From the NCBI RefSeq assembly GCF_014204755.1, contig NZ_JACHLZ010000001.1:3038001-3102000 (forward strand): DNA of 64,000 bases, written 5' to 3'. Both the position numbers and the translations under genes were made by a program. Source of the stretch: Brachybacterium aquaticum. Lineage in GTDB: Bacteria > Actinomycetota > Actinomycetes > Actinomycetales > Dermabacteraceae. Below, one piece after another: positions 8,242-16,767 of this stretch (position 1 is the stretch's first letter; each line of letters starts with the position of its first letter). The notes beneath the pieces were generated by a model. The model saw only the letters and a list, made by a program, of their open reading frames with translations. It was not told where the DNA came from and did no database searches.

Positions 8242-8853
8242 ATGCGCCCGCTCGTCCTCACCCAGAACGTCACCGCCGACGGCAGCATCGAGATGCTCGA
8301 CGACTGGTTCGACCCGTCGGCCGACGATTCCGACCAGCTCGAGATCACCGCCCGCGGCAGCGCTGCCTGCAACGCGATCCTGCTGGGCAGGAAGACCTTC
8401 GAGGACTTCCGCGGCTACTGGCCGCAGCAGGCCGACGACACCACCGGCATCACCGACGAGCTGAACGCGCTGCAGAAGTACGTGGTCAGCTCGACCATGA
8501 CCGACCCCGGCTGGCAGAACTCCACCATCCTGTCCGGCGACCCCGTCGCGCAGGTGCGGGGGCTGAAGGCGACGGAGGGCGAGGAGATCTCGCTGACCGG
8601 CTCGATCACGCTGTGCCACGCCCTGATCGCGGCGGGGCTCGTGGACGCCTACGTCCTGTGGACATATCCGTACGTCCAGGGGCGCGGCCGTCGCCTGTTC
8701 CCCGAGGGGCATGTCGAGTCGCTGGAGCTCGTCGAGCACCTCTCCTTCGCCTCCGGCATCACCTACACCCGCTGGAACGCCGCCCGAGCCCGACAGACCG
8801 CACCCGACGCACCGCCCGAGCACCACTCCGAGCACGAGGAGGAGTCGCCATGA
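8242..8853 (+). CDS. Dihydrofolate reductase family (RibD C-terminal-like) protein
   Basis: A 203-residue protein of the RibD C-terminal/DHFR-like fold: LVLTQNVTADGSIE at the first strand, AILLGRKTFEDFRGYW, then QKYVVSSTMTDPGW and the nucleotide-binding ITLCHALIAAGLVDAYVLWT with the late GRRLFPEG. Such stand-alone proteins are NADPH-binding reductases of unknown substrate, not true folate enzymes. ATG 8242 follows AAGGAGG by 4 nt. It overlaps the next gene by 4 nt (ATGA), so the two are probably co-translated. Confidence 0.85.
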   Translation: MRPLVLTQNVTADGSIEMLDDWFDPSADDSDQLEITARGSAACNAILLGRKTFEDFRGYWPQQADDTTGITDELNALQKYVVSSTMTDPGWQNSTILSGDPVAQVRGLKATEGEEISLTGSITLCHALIAAGLVDAYVLWTYPYVQGRGRRLFPEGHVESLELVEHLSFASGITYTRWNAARARQTAPDAPPEHHSEHEEESP

Positions 8854-9251
8854 CCGCCACGCAGGACCAGTCCACCGCCCAGATGTCCGCCCGCCGACAG
8901 GTGAATGCCCCGCTCTCCGCGGTCTTCGCCCTGGAGCCGAACCGCGTGATCGCCTGGATGCCCGGGCAGTACGGGCCGGACGGCGAGATCGGCGCGGCCG
9001 GGTGGACCTGGCGGTACGACCTCGCGCCGACCGCGGGCCCGTCGGCCGACGGGGCTGCCGCCGACGGGACTGCCGCCGACGGGACTGCCGCCGACGGAGC
9101 TGCCGCCGCGACCGACGTGACCCTGACCTACGACTGGTCCGCCGTGCCCGAGCCCCTGCGCGAGAGGTTCAGCCTCCCGCCCTTCGGCCAGGAGTTCCTC
9201 GAGCAGTCGCTCGAGAGCCTGGCGCAGGCGGTCGAGGGGAGGCATGACTGA
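8850..9251 (+). CDS. SRPBCC-like protein, internally shortened
   Basis: A 133-residue frame overlapping the DHFR-like gene at ATGA. The start (RQVNAPLSAVFA) and the end (TDVTLTYDWSAVPEPLRERF, FGQEFLEQSLESLAQ) match the first helix and last strand-helix of SRPBCC/polyketide cyclase proteins, but roughly 40-45 residues of the central ligand-binding sheet seem to be missing between PLSAVFA and LEPNRVIAW. A 15-bp tandem repeat (four units, 9045-9104) codes ADGAA/ADGTA inside the domain. The frame is open and has a good ribosome site, so it may be expressed, but a normal ligand cavity is doubtful. Confidence 0.6.
   Translation: MTATQDQSTAQMSARRQVNAPLSAVFALEPNRVIAWMPGQYGPDGEIGAAGWTWRYDLAPTAGPSADGAAADGTAADGTAADGAAAATDVTLTYDWSAVPEPLRERFSLPPFGQEFLEQSLESLAQAVEGRHD
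9045..9104 (+). repeat. 15-bp tandem repeat, four units
   Basis: Units GCCGACGGGACTGCC at 9045-9059, 9060-9074, 9075-9089 and 9090-9104 with one or two changes; in-frame Ala-Asp-Gly repeats in the SRPBCC-like gene. The first overlaps a GTCGGCCGAC palindrome. Confidence 0.85.
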
Positions 9252-9289
9252 GGACGCGCGCCGCGTCCTCGTCGCGTGAGCGCCGGAGT

Positions 9290-9320
9290 GCGGGCACCGG
9301 AGCATCGCTCCGGCACCCGC
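9290..9320. terminator. Hairpin between convergent genes
   Basis: Arms 9290-9303 and 9307-9320 with two mismatches; a second short hairpin, GAGGACGCG/CGCGTCCTC, lies at 9250-9270. Together they can end the SRPBCC and PIG-L transcripts. Confidence 0.5.
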
Positions 9321-9354
9321 CTTCCCCGCATGAGCAGGAACTACTCCGCGTCGC

Positions 9355-12087
9355 TCACTTCACTGCCACGGTCCCGGCAACGGCTCCGTGGTCGTTCTCG
9401 AGCGACACCGCGACCGTCAGGGACGTTCCCGCGGGAACATCTGCGTCGACCGGGATCGCGTAGGTGGACCGGCCGGCGCCGACGTCCTGGGCGTCCAGCG
9501 CACCGACCCGCTTCTCCCCGTCCCAAAGGTACGCGCGCAGCGTCCCCGCCTCACCGGTGCGGATCCGCACCGACACCTCGCCGCCGCGGCGAGAGGCCTG
9601 GTCCAGGCGCAGCGCGCCGCTGCCCAGCCAGGGGAACCCGCCGAGCCCGACCTCGTCGGCCGCCGCCTGCAGGATCGACTGCACGGACTCGACAGAGCGC
9701 GCGGACGTATCGGGGATGCGCGGCTCCACCGGCGCGTCGGGCCCCGGCGCGAGGCCGGGAAGCTCGAGCACGCCCCAGCGGAACGGATCCGCCTGCACCC
9801 CGGGGAAGGTCGACCAGCCGATACGCGACTGACCGGTGTTGTCCTGGGTGTCGGAGTCGTAGACGACCACGTTGAAGCCGACCTTCGTCGGGTCGATCCC
9901 GTCGGGCAGCTCCGCGAAGGGGATCGTCGTCTCGACGACGTACCCCTCGTAGGGGTCCGAGATCTTCGCGGCGATCCGCACGGACGGGGCGACCTGGTCG
10001 ATCGGGCCCTGGCGGTTGTCGTGGTCGCGCCCGGCGACCGGGCCTCCGATCCCGCCGTCCACCGCGGTGCCGGGCAGGGCACCGAGGATGAAGGTGGTGG
10101 CGGTGTTGTCGGAGGTGCCGCGCGGGTCGATCATGATCTCGATCGAGTCGGTGCGGAAGCGCTGCTTGTTGTCCTCCGGGGGCAGCAGGGTGCCGAGCAC
10201 GTCGTCGGTGACCTGCACGAACACGTGCAGCGCCGTGTCGTCGTAGGTGACCCAGGTGGTGCCGGAGGCGTCCTCGGGGGTGACGGCCTGGCCCTCCCAC
10301 AGGGTGCCGATGTCGATCGGGTCGCCCGGGTACTCGCCCGTGCCGCGCTGCGCATCGACCTCCACGCCCTCGGTGCGGGTGGCGACCAGGCGCGGCACCA
10401 GGTGCAGGCCCTGCGCCCTCGGCGCGCTCACGCCGCCCGCCGCGGCGGTGACCGTCACCGCGTACACCCCGCCGTCCGGGGCGCGGTTGGCGGTGGGCAA
10501 TGAAGGATCGGTGTTCTCGATCCGCACCGTCGCCGTCGCCTCGCCGAGCGCGGGCACGCCCTCGACGAGCAGCTGCGGCGGGTCGGCGGCGAAGCCCTCC
10601 GGCAGCTCGAGGGTGACCTCCGCGTCGCGCACCTCTTCGGAGTTGTTGCGCACCACGATGCCGAACTCCTCGGCGCGGCCCTGGCCGAGCGAGCGCCGGG
10701 TGGGGACCAGCGCGTCCAGGCGCTGCATCCCGAGCTCCTCGGTCCACTGCAGGAATGCCGCGATCTCGGGGCGGTCGGCGATCCCGGCCTCCACGATCCC
10801 GGCGGTGCGCAGAGGCAGCACGTTCTCGCCGCTGCCCTTCTTCGAGGTCGCACGGGCACGCAGCAGGACATGCTGCCCGGGGGCGGCGTCAGCCGGGACC
10901 TGCACCGTGAAGGTCGCGGTGCGGGACTGCTTGGCAGGGACGGTGCCGACGTTCTGGGCACGGCCGACGGACCAGCCCTCGGGCACCTCGAGAGCGACGC
11001 TCACCCCCGGCAGCGCGCTGCCGGGCGCGCCGATCACCACGTCGACGTCGACGCTCGCGCCGGGACGGACGGCGAACAGCTCGCTGCGCAGCTCGAGCGT
11101 GGTGCCCAGCGGCAGCCCGCCCTCGATCGGGAGGGTCGCGCCCTGCAGCGCTGCGGTGTCCGAGCTGGTCGGGTCCGCGAGCGGGGTGCGGGAGTCGATG
11201 AGGGTGAACCAGGCAGCAGGGATCTTCGCGGGGTCGGAGGTGGTGGGCGGGAAGACGTGCCAGCCCTGGGTGCGGTAGGCGTGGATCGAATCGTCACGCA
11301 CAGCGCTCCACCGCTTGCCGTGGCGGCGCGACTCGGTGCCGTTCCAGGCGCCGAAGACAACGTCGCTCGCGATCACGGGGGTGTACCCGGTGGAGACCGC
11401 GTCCGGTCCCGTGGGTCCCTGCCCGTCGGACCCCGAGCGCAGCAGGCGTCGCGGGGAGAACGGCTTCAGGCCCTCGTCGAAGTGCTCCGGGAAGACGTCC
11501 TCGCGCCCGGCCAGGAGGTAGGCCTCGACGGCGAACATCGCGGCCTGCTGGTGGTTGCCGTGGTTGCCCTGCACGGCCGAAGGATTCATCGTCACGATGA
11601 CGTCCGGCCGAGTCGCGCGGACCACGCGGATCACACGGCTGAGCACGTTCTGCCCGCCCCACACGTCGTAGCTCAGCGGCGCCGAGAGCGTGTAGAAGAA
11701 GTCGACCGCGTCGAGGTTGAAGACGTGCTCGATGCCGGCGAAGCCGACGGCCGTGCGCTCCTCGCCCTCGCGGATCAGACCCAGCGGCGGGCCCTCCTCC
11801 AGGCCCACGGCGTTGCCGCCGCCCTCACCGCGGGTGATCGTGATGACGCCGGCCTGCTGCCCCTCGTACTCGTTCCACTGGCCGAAGGCGGCGAGGGTCC
11901 AGGCCTCGTCATCCGGGTGGGCTCCGATGTAGAGGATGTCGAGGTCGACGCCGCCATCGGCGAGCGCTCGCTCCGTCGGGGTGAGCTCGGTGAGGTCGAG
12001 GGCGGTCGCGCCGGCGGCGAGACCGAGGACGGCCGTGCCCTGCAGCAGGCGACGGCGGGAGACGGTGAGGGTGGACTGTTGCGACAT
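9355..12087 (-). CDS. Tat-exported PIG-L family deacetylase with sugar-binding module
   Basis: A 910-residue protein. Residues 1-44 are a twin-arginine signal (SRRRLLQG, then an alanine-rich core). The PIG-L zinc deacetylase domain follows: AHPDDEAW near residue 56 holds the usual metal ligands and base, and QGNHGNHQQ near 170 the third histidine. A beta-rich NEW3-like part covers about 300-560, and 600-770 resembles a CBM9/DOMON-type sugar-binding domain (GTLWEGQAVTPEDASGTTWV, shortened; DSIEIMIDPRG). PIG-L enzymes remove acetyl groups from N-acetylglucosaminyl substrates, so extracellular deacetylation of an amino sugar is likely. It lies downstream of the ABC transporter and PfkB genes, after a 213-bp gap that makes co-transcription uncertain. 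Confidence 0.85.
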   Translation of the reverse strand: MSQQSTLTVSRRRLLQGTAVLGLAAGATALDLTELTPTERALADGGVDLDILYIGAHPDDEAWTLAAFGQWNEYEGQQAGVITITRGEGGGNAVGLEEGPPLGLIREGEERTAVGFAGIEHVFNLDAVDFFYTLSAPLSYDVWGGQNVLSRVIRVVRATRPDVIVTMNPSAVQGNHGNHQQAAMFAVEAYLLAGREDVFPEHFDEGLKPFSPRRLLRSGSDGQGPTGPDAVSTGYTPVIASDVVFGAWNGTESRRHGKRWSAVRDDSIHAYRTQGWHVFPPTTSDPAKIPAAWFTLIDSRTPLADPTSSDTAALQGATLPIEGGLPLGTTLELRSELFAVRPGASVDVDVVIGAPGSALPGVSVALEVPEGWSVGRAQNVGTVPAKQSRTATFTVQVPADAAPGQHVLLRARATSKKGSGENVLPLRTAGIVEAGIADRPEIAAFLQWTEELGMQRLDALVPTRRSLGQGRAEEFGIVVRNNSEEVRDAEVTLELPEGFAADPPQLLVEGVPALGEATATVRIENTDPSLPTANRAPDGGVYAVTVTAAAGGVSAPRAQGLHLVPRLVATRTEGVEVDAQRGTGEYPGDPIDIGTLWEGQAVTPEDASGTTWVTYDDTALHVFVQVTDDVLGTLLPPEDNKQRFRTDSIEIMIDPRGTSDNTATTFILGALPGTAVDGGIGGPVAGRDHDNRQGPIDQVAPSVRIAAKISDPYEGYVVETTIPFAELPDGIDPTKVGFNVVVYDSDTQDNTGQSRIGWSTFPGVQADPFRWGVLELPGLAPGPDAPVEPRIPDTSARSVESVQSILQAAADEVGLGGFPWLGSGALRLDQASRRGGEVSVRIRTGEAGTLRAYLWDGEKRVGALDAQDVGAGRSTYAIPVDADVPAGTSLTVAVSLENDHGAVAGTVAVK

Positions 12088-12300
12088 GGGTGCTGACTTC
12101 TCTCGTGCGGCGGCGCGTCACTGCGCCGGGCGGACGGCGTCGCGGGGGCGCCGGTGGGGTTCACGCCGAGTCGTGCAGACGTGGGGATGCTGCGATCAGG
12201 GAGGAGGAGGGTCCTTTCGTCGTGGGGAGGTCGTGGGGAGAAGGGAGGTGTTGACGCCGGCGGCACCACAGATCGGGAGCACCACTCGAGGCGCTCCCGG

Positions 12301-13476
12301 TCAGTGCCCGCCCGCGTCGCTGCGCAGCGCGAACGTGCCCTGGGCGCGGCGTCGGCCCAGCACCGGGTGGTCCGGGACCACGCCGTCGAGGAACTCGTAG
12401 CCGCCGCGGGTGTAGGCGGCGCGCAGGTCCCCGTCGGCCGCGGCCGCCGAGAGGTGGCGCCACCAGTCGGTGATGTCGCCCCAGCCGGGGGCCGCCAGCG
12501 AGCCGCCGAACTGCTGGACGGCGAGGGCGGAGCAGAGCGACGCGAAGCGGAGCCGCTGCGCGAGCGGCCACTGCGCGAGGGTGCCGAGCACGAGCCCGGC
12601 GGCGAACACGTCCCCGGCGCCGGTGGTGTCGATGGCGTGCACGGGCACGGCGGGGCAGTACACCTCCTCGCCCGTGGAGGAGTCGATCGCGTAGGCGCCG
12701 TCCACCCCGTCGGTCACCACCGCAAGGGGCACCAGGTCGGCGAGCGCGCGCACCGCCTTCCCGGGGCTGTCGGTGCGGGTGTAGGCCGTGGCCTCCAGCG
12801 CGTTGGGGGTGAAGGCGTGGCAGTGCTGGAGCGGGGCGAGGTCGGCAGGGTCCCACTTCCCGGTGCTGTCGTAGCCGATGTCGGCGAAGATCAGCGCGCC
12901 GCCGCGGGCGAGCTCCGACCACCAGGACGTCTCCCCTGCCAGGTCCACCACGGCCGCACGGGCGGCGGGGGCGCGGGCGATGAGGGAGGAGAGGGGCTCC
13001 GGCAGCTCGTGCCCGTGGGTGACCATGGCGCGGTCGCCGTGGGCGGCGATCGACGCGGTCAGCGCCGAGTGGAAGTCCCGGAACTGCTTCGAGGCGGACA
13101 GGTCGATGCCCTCCTCGTCGGCCAGGGTGTGCCACATCCAGTCGCCGTAGGCGTCGTCGCCGAACCCCGCCACGAGCCCGGTGCGCAGGCCCAGCCGCGC
13201 GGTGGCGGTGGCGAGGTTCGCGATGCCGCCGGGGCTGGAGCCCATGCCCTTGGACCATAGCTCCTCGCCGGGCTGCGGGAGGCGGTCCATGCCGGTGAAG
13301 ACGATGTCGAAGAAGACCGTGCCGGACAGCAGCACGTCCAGCGGCGGGTCGTCGGCGGTGCGCTGCGCGGCCAGCGGGTCCCAGTCCCCCACCTCGGGAG
13401 CCTCCGGAGGGGCGGGCACGGGGCCGCCGGCGGCGGGAGCCCCGTTGGCCGACAGGATCTTGCTGTTCTCGGTCAT
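12301..13476 (-). CDS. PfkB family carbohydrate kinase
   Basis: A 391-residue kinase of the ribokinase/PfkB fold. LSGTVFFDIVFTGMDRLPQP is the substrate-side start, SSPGGIANLATATARLG the conserved Gly-rich sugar loop, and DTTGAGDVFAAGLVLG the C-terminal signature with the catalytic Asp and anion hole. Cytosolic; it phosphorylates an imported sugar or nucleoside with ATP. The start (ATG 13476) shares one base with the stop of the permease gene, so it is translationally linked to the ABC transporter. With the divergent GH4 gene this suggests that the imported sugar is phosphorylated inside the cell before hydrolysis; the sugar is not known. Confidence 0.9.
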   Translation of the reverse strand: MTENSKILSANGAPAAGGPVPAPPEAPEVGDWDPLAAQRTADDPPLDVLLSGTVFFDIVFTGMDRLPQPGEELWSKGMGSSPGGIANLATATARLGLRTGLVAGFGDDAYGDWMWHTLADEEGIDLSASKQFRDFHSALTASIAAHGDRAMVTHGHELPEPLSSLIARAPAARAAVVDLAGETSWWSELARGGALIFADIGYDSTGKWDPADLAPLQHCHAFTPNALEATAYTRTDSPGKAVRALADLVPLAVVTDGVDGAYAIDSSTGEEVYCPAVPVHAIDTTGAGDVFAAGLVLGTLAQWPLAQRLRFASLCSALAVQQFGGSLAAPGWGDITDWWRHLSAAAADGDLRAAYTRGGYEFLDGVVPDHPVLGRRRAQGTFALRSDAGGH

Positions 13477-14279
13477 CACTTGGCGACTCCTTCGAGCATC
13501 CCGCGGATGAAGTGGCGCTGCAGGAAGAGGAACAGGATCACGGTGGGAAGCGCGACGATCACGGCGCCGGCGGAGAGCAGCGCGATCTCGGAGGTGTACT
13601 GGCCCTGGAAGTTCGCGAGGCCCAGCGGCGCGGTGCGCAGCTTCCCCGACGGAGTCATGATCAGGGCGATGAGGAACTCGTTCCAGGTCCACATGAACAC
13701 CAGCACCAGCATCGTCACGATCGCGGGGCGGCTGGCGGGGACGAGGATGCTCCTGAGGGCCCGGAAGGCGCCGGCGCCGTCGAGCGCCGCGGCCTCGAGG
13801 AGGCTCACGGGCATGGCGCGGAACTGGGCGCGAAGCCAGAAGGTGCCGAAGGCGATGGACTGGGCGACCTGGGGCAGGGCGATCGCGAGGTACGTGTCGG
13901 TCAGGCCCAGGGTGCGCAGGTCGAAGAACAGCGGGATGATCGTCGCCTCGGCGGGGATCATCATGCCGAGCAGGAACAGGTAGAACAGCGCCGTCGCGCC
14001 GCGGAAGCGCATGGTCCCGAAGGCGTAGCCGGACAGGATCGACAGCGCGGTCGCGGCCACCACCACGATCGCGGCGACCACGATCGAGTTCTGCAGGGAC
14101 CTGCCGAAGCCGCCGATCGTCCAGGCGTCGACGAAGTTGGAGAGGTAGAACCCGGCCGGCTCCCCCAGCGGCGCGGAGACGGAGGTCGCGAGGATCGTCA
14201 GGACCGGGCCGAGAGCGAAGGCCGCGAAGGCGATCAGCAGCACGTAGTTCATGACGGCCTCGCCGCGGGAGACCCTCAT
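13476..14279 (-). CDS. Carbohydrate ABC transporter permease (MalG type)
   Basis: A 267-residue integral membrane protein with about six helices. The cytoplasmic EAA loop is visible as [20 protein letters not shown], and the early segment YGFGTMRF-like (GYAFGTMRFRG) and late FLQRHFIRGMLEGVAK match the MalG subfamily of CUT1 importers. ATG 14279 overlaps the stop of the partner permease by 4 nt. No ATPase gene is in the operon, so it must share a house ATPase such as MsmK/UgpC, as is common in actinobacteria. Confidence 0.92.
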   Translation of the reverse strand: MRVSRGEAVMNYVLLIAFAAFALGPVLTILATSVSAPLGEPAGFYLSNFVDAWTIGGFGRSLQNSIVVAAIVVVAATALSILSGYAFGTMRFRGATALFYLFLLGMMIPAEATIIPLFFDLRTLGLTDTYLAIALPQVAQSIAFGTFWLRAQFRAMPVSLLEAAALDGAGAFRALRSILVPASRPAIVTMLVLVFMWTWNEFLIALIMTPSGKLRTAPLGLANFQGQYTSEIALLSAGAVIVALPTVILFLFLQRHFIRGMLEGVAK

Positions 14280-15241
14280 GACTCGCGCTCCCCGATGCGG
14301 GTGACGCCCACGTTGATCGCGAAGATCAGCAGCGTCAGCACGATCGCGACGGCGGACGCGGAGCCCACCTCGCGCAGGTCGAAGGCGCGGAAGTACACCT
14401 CGTAGCTGGGCACGGTCGTGGCGTTGCCGGGCCCGCCGGAGGTGGTCATGTAGACGAGGTCGAAGGTCTTCAGCGCCGCGATGATCGTGAGCACCAGCGC
14501 GACGGTGATCTCGCCGCGCACGGCGGGCAGGGTGATCGCGAAGAACTCGCGCAGCGGACCCGCGCCGTCCAGCCGCGCGGCCTCGTACAGCTCCGCGGGG
14601 ATGCGGCTCATGCCGGACAGCATCAGCAGCATCACGAGCCCCATCTCGATCCAGGTGCCGATGAACCCGACGGACGCGAGCGCGGTCTGCGGGTCGCCGA
14701 GCCAGCCGCGGGTGAGACCGTCGAGGCCCACGGCGCTGAGCAGCTGGTTCAGCGGGCCGACGGGCGAGTAGATCTGCCGCCACGCGACCGCGACGACGAC
14801 CAGGGCGATCACCTGGGGCAGGAAGATCACGGTGCGGAAGAAGCCCATGCCGCGCACCTGGCCGCGGCGCAGGATCGCGGCGAGCACGAGCCCGACGACC
14901 AGCGGGATCACCGCATAGAACACGATGAGCACGAGCGCGTTCCCGATCGCGGCGCGGAAGGCGGCGTCCCCGGCGAGGTCGATGTAGTTCTGCAGGCCCA
15001 CGAAGGTGCTGGCGCCGAAGCCCCGCCACTCGTAGAGGGAGAACTGAGCGGCGCGCAGCAGCGGGTACAGCGCGAACGCGCCGTAGACCAGCAGGGCGGG
15101 GAAAATGAACAGGTACGGCGAGAGGGCGGAGCGGGCGACCGCGGAGGGCCGCCCGCTCCGCCCCCGGGCCCGGGACTCGCCCGCGGTGGGGGCAGAGCCC
15201 GCGGCCGGGGTGCTGCGAGGGGCCGGGGTGGTCACCGACAT
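14276..15241 (-). CDS. Sugar ABC transporter permease (MalF/UgpA type)
   Basis: 321 residues; a basic, Pro/Ala-rich N-terminus of about 35 residues, then six predicted helices beginning LSPYLFIFPALLVYGAFALY. The EAA loop is ELYEAARLDGAGPLREFFAI. Forms the membrane channel with the MalG-type partner. ATG 15241 lies 6 nt after the stop of the binding-protein gene. Confidence 0.92.
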   Translation of the reverse strand: MSVTTPAPRSTPAAGSAPTAGESRARGRSGRPSAVARSALSPYLFIFPALLVYGAFALYPLLRAAQFSLYEWRGFGASTFVGLQNYIDLAGDAAFRAAIGNALVLIVFYAVIPLVVGLVLAAILRRGQVRGMGFFRTVIFLPQVIALVVVAVAWRQIYSPVGPLNQLLSAVGLDGLTRGWLGDPQTALASVGFIGTWIEMGLVMLLMLSGMSRIPAELYEAARLDGAGPLREFFAITLPAVRGEITVALVLTIIAALKTFDLVYMTTSGGPGNATTVPSYEVYFRAFDLREVGSASAVAIVLTLLIFAINVGVTRIGERES

Positions 15242-15247
15242 GGGGTG

Positions 15248-16621
15248 TCAGGAGCCCTCGGTGAACGCCGCGTAGTCCTCCTGGAGCGCCTGGGCGGCCG
15301 TGACCGGGTCGGTCTGCCCGCCGATGACCTCCTGGAGGGTGGCGCCGGCGGTGTCAGCGAAGGACGGGGTCGCGTAGTCGAGGTAGGGCAGCAGGGTGCC
15401 CTCGGTGGAGACCGCGTCGAACGCCTCGTAGATGTCCTTGTTGACGCCGGACTCCGGCGCCAGCTCGGCGGTGCGGTTCACGGGCATGCCGCCGTTCTCG
15501 GCGATCAGCGCCATCGCGTCGTCGCTGGTGATGAAGTCGATGTACGCAGCAGCGGCGTCCTTGTTCGCGGCCGCGGCGGGGATCGAGAAGGGGATGCCGG
15601 TGCCGCCGGTGGTGGCGACGCCTCCGTCGACGCCGGGCGGCGGGGCCATGAAGCGCAGGTCCTCGCCCATCACGGCCTCCATGTCCGGGCCGAGCCAGGA
15701 CCCGCCGATGAGGAGCACACCGGTGCCCTTGGTGAACAGCGGCCACGCGTCGTCGTAGGCGAGACCGTTCGGGGAGTCGCCGAGGGCCCCGGAGCTGCCC
15801 CACTCGGCGAGCTTCGCGAGCGCCTCCCCGTTCGCGTCGTCGGTCCAGGCGGCACCGGCGTTGCCCATGCCGAGGGTGACGATCTCGTCGGCCGGGACGT
15901 AGTTCGCCTGCAGCGGTCCGAAGACGTGCAGCGCCGGCCACTGGTCGAGGTTGCCGAGCATGATCGGCTGCTCCCCGGCTGCGGAGGCGGCGTCGACCAG
16001 GGCGAACACCTCCTCCCAGGTGGTGGGGGCCTCGAGGCCCAGGGCGTCCAACTTCGCCTGGGAGTAGTAGATACCGCAGACCTCGCCGGTCTGGGCGAGG
16101 CCGTAGAGGTTGCCCTCGCCGAAGGTGACGCCGTCCTCGGAGTAGCGCATCTTGCCCAGCACGCTCGCGCTGAAGCGGTCCTCCCAGCCGTAGGCCTCGG
16201 CGTAGCCGGACAGGTCGGTGAGCAGCTGGTCGGCGACGTAGGTGCCCATGTCGCCGCGGGCGTTGTTGACCTGGAGGACGTCGGGGACGTCGTTGCCGGA
16301 CAGTGCCAGGCCCGTCTGCTGTTGGAGGTCGTCGAAGGACTGGCTCTGCCGCTCGACGGTGATGTTCGGGTACTTCTCCTGGAACGCGTCGATCAGCGCG
16401 GTGATCGCGTCGTTCTGGGCGCCGCGGACCTCCTGGTCCCACACCACGAGGGTGACGTCGCCGAGGGAGGCGACGTCGGTGACGACCTCGTCGGCCGACG
16501 GGGCCGCGGCGCCGCCGTCGGAGGCATCCCCGCCGCCGGAGTCGGAGCCGGGCGCGCAGGCGGCGAGCAGGCCGAGGGCGCCGAGGGCGGCACCGGTGAG
16601 CAGGACGGGACGACGACGCAT
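15248..16621 (-). CDS. Extracellular sugar-binding lipoprotein (ABC importer)
   Basis: 457 residues with a lipoprotein signal: MRRRPVLLTGAALGALG then the lipobox LLAAC, giving a lipid-anchored Cys near residue 22. The mature part is a family 1 solute-binding protein (LVVWDQEVRGAQNDAITALI, KYPNITVERQSQSFDDLQQQ, IGGSWLGPDME, GTGIPFSIPAAAANKDAAAA). It delivers a carbohydrate to the two permeases. Start at ATG 16621 rather than 16669 because CAGGAGG lies 6 nt upstream and the signal peptide then starts correctly. It is the first gene of the minus-strand operon, divergent from the GH4 gene. Confidence 0.92.
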   Translation of the reverse strand: MRRRPVLLTGAALGALGLLAACAPGSDSGGGDASDGGAAAPSADEVVTDVASLGDVTLVVWDQEVRGAQNDAITALIDAFQEKYPNITVERQSQSFDDLQQQTGLALSGNDVPDVLQVNNARGDMGTYVADQLLTDLSGYAEAYGWEDRFSASVLGKMRYSEDGVTFGEGNLYGLAQTGEVCGIYYSQAKLDALGLEAPTTWEEVFALVDAASAAGEQPIMLGNLDQWPALHVFGPLQANYVPADEIVTLGMGNAGAAWTDDANGEALAKLAEWGSSGALGDSPNGLAYDDAWPLFTKGTGVLLIGGSWLGPDMEAVMGEDLRFMAPPPGVDGGVATTGGTGIPFSIPAAAANKDAAAAYIDFITSDDAMALIAENGGMPVNRTAELAPESGVNKDIYEAFDAVSTEGTLLPYLDYATPSFADTAGATLQEVIGGQTDPVTAAQALQEDYAAFTEGS

Positions 16622-16755
16622 GGCAGGCCTCCTGAGCAGCGACCGGGCCGGGACGCCCGGGCTCGTCATCGTCTCACGCGCGAGGCCTCGCGGCGCGAAC
16701 CGTGACCAGGTGGTGACCTGCGATGACGGGTCTCGGCGCGGCTGAGGTGCGGTGC

Positions 16756-16761
16756 TACGGT
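16756..16761 (+). promoter_or_regulatory. -10 box, leaderless start of the GH4 gene
   Basis: TACGGT, 6 nt before ATG 16768, so transcription should begin at or next to the A of the start codon. A direct repeat GTGACC-AGGTG-GTGACC upstream in the divergent region could be a regulator site. Confidence 0.55.
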
Positions 16762-16767
16762 GACGCC

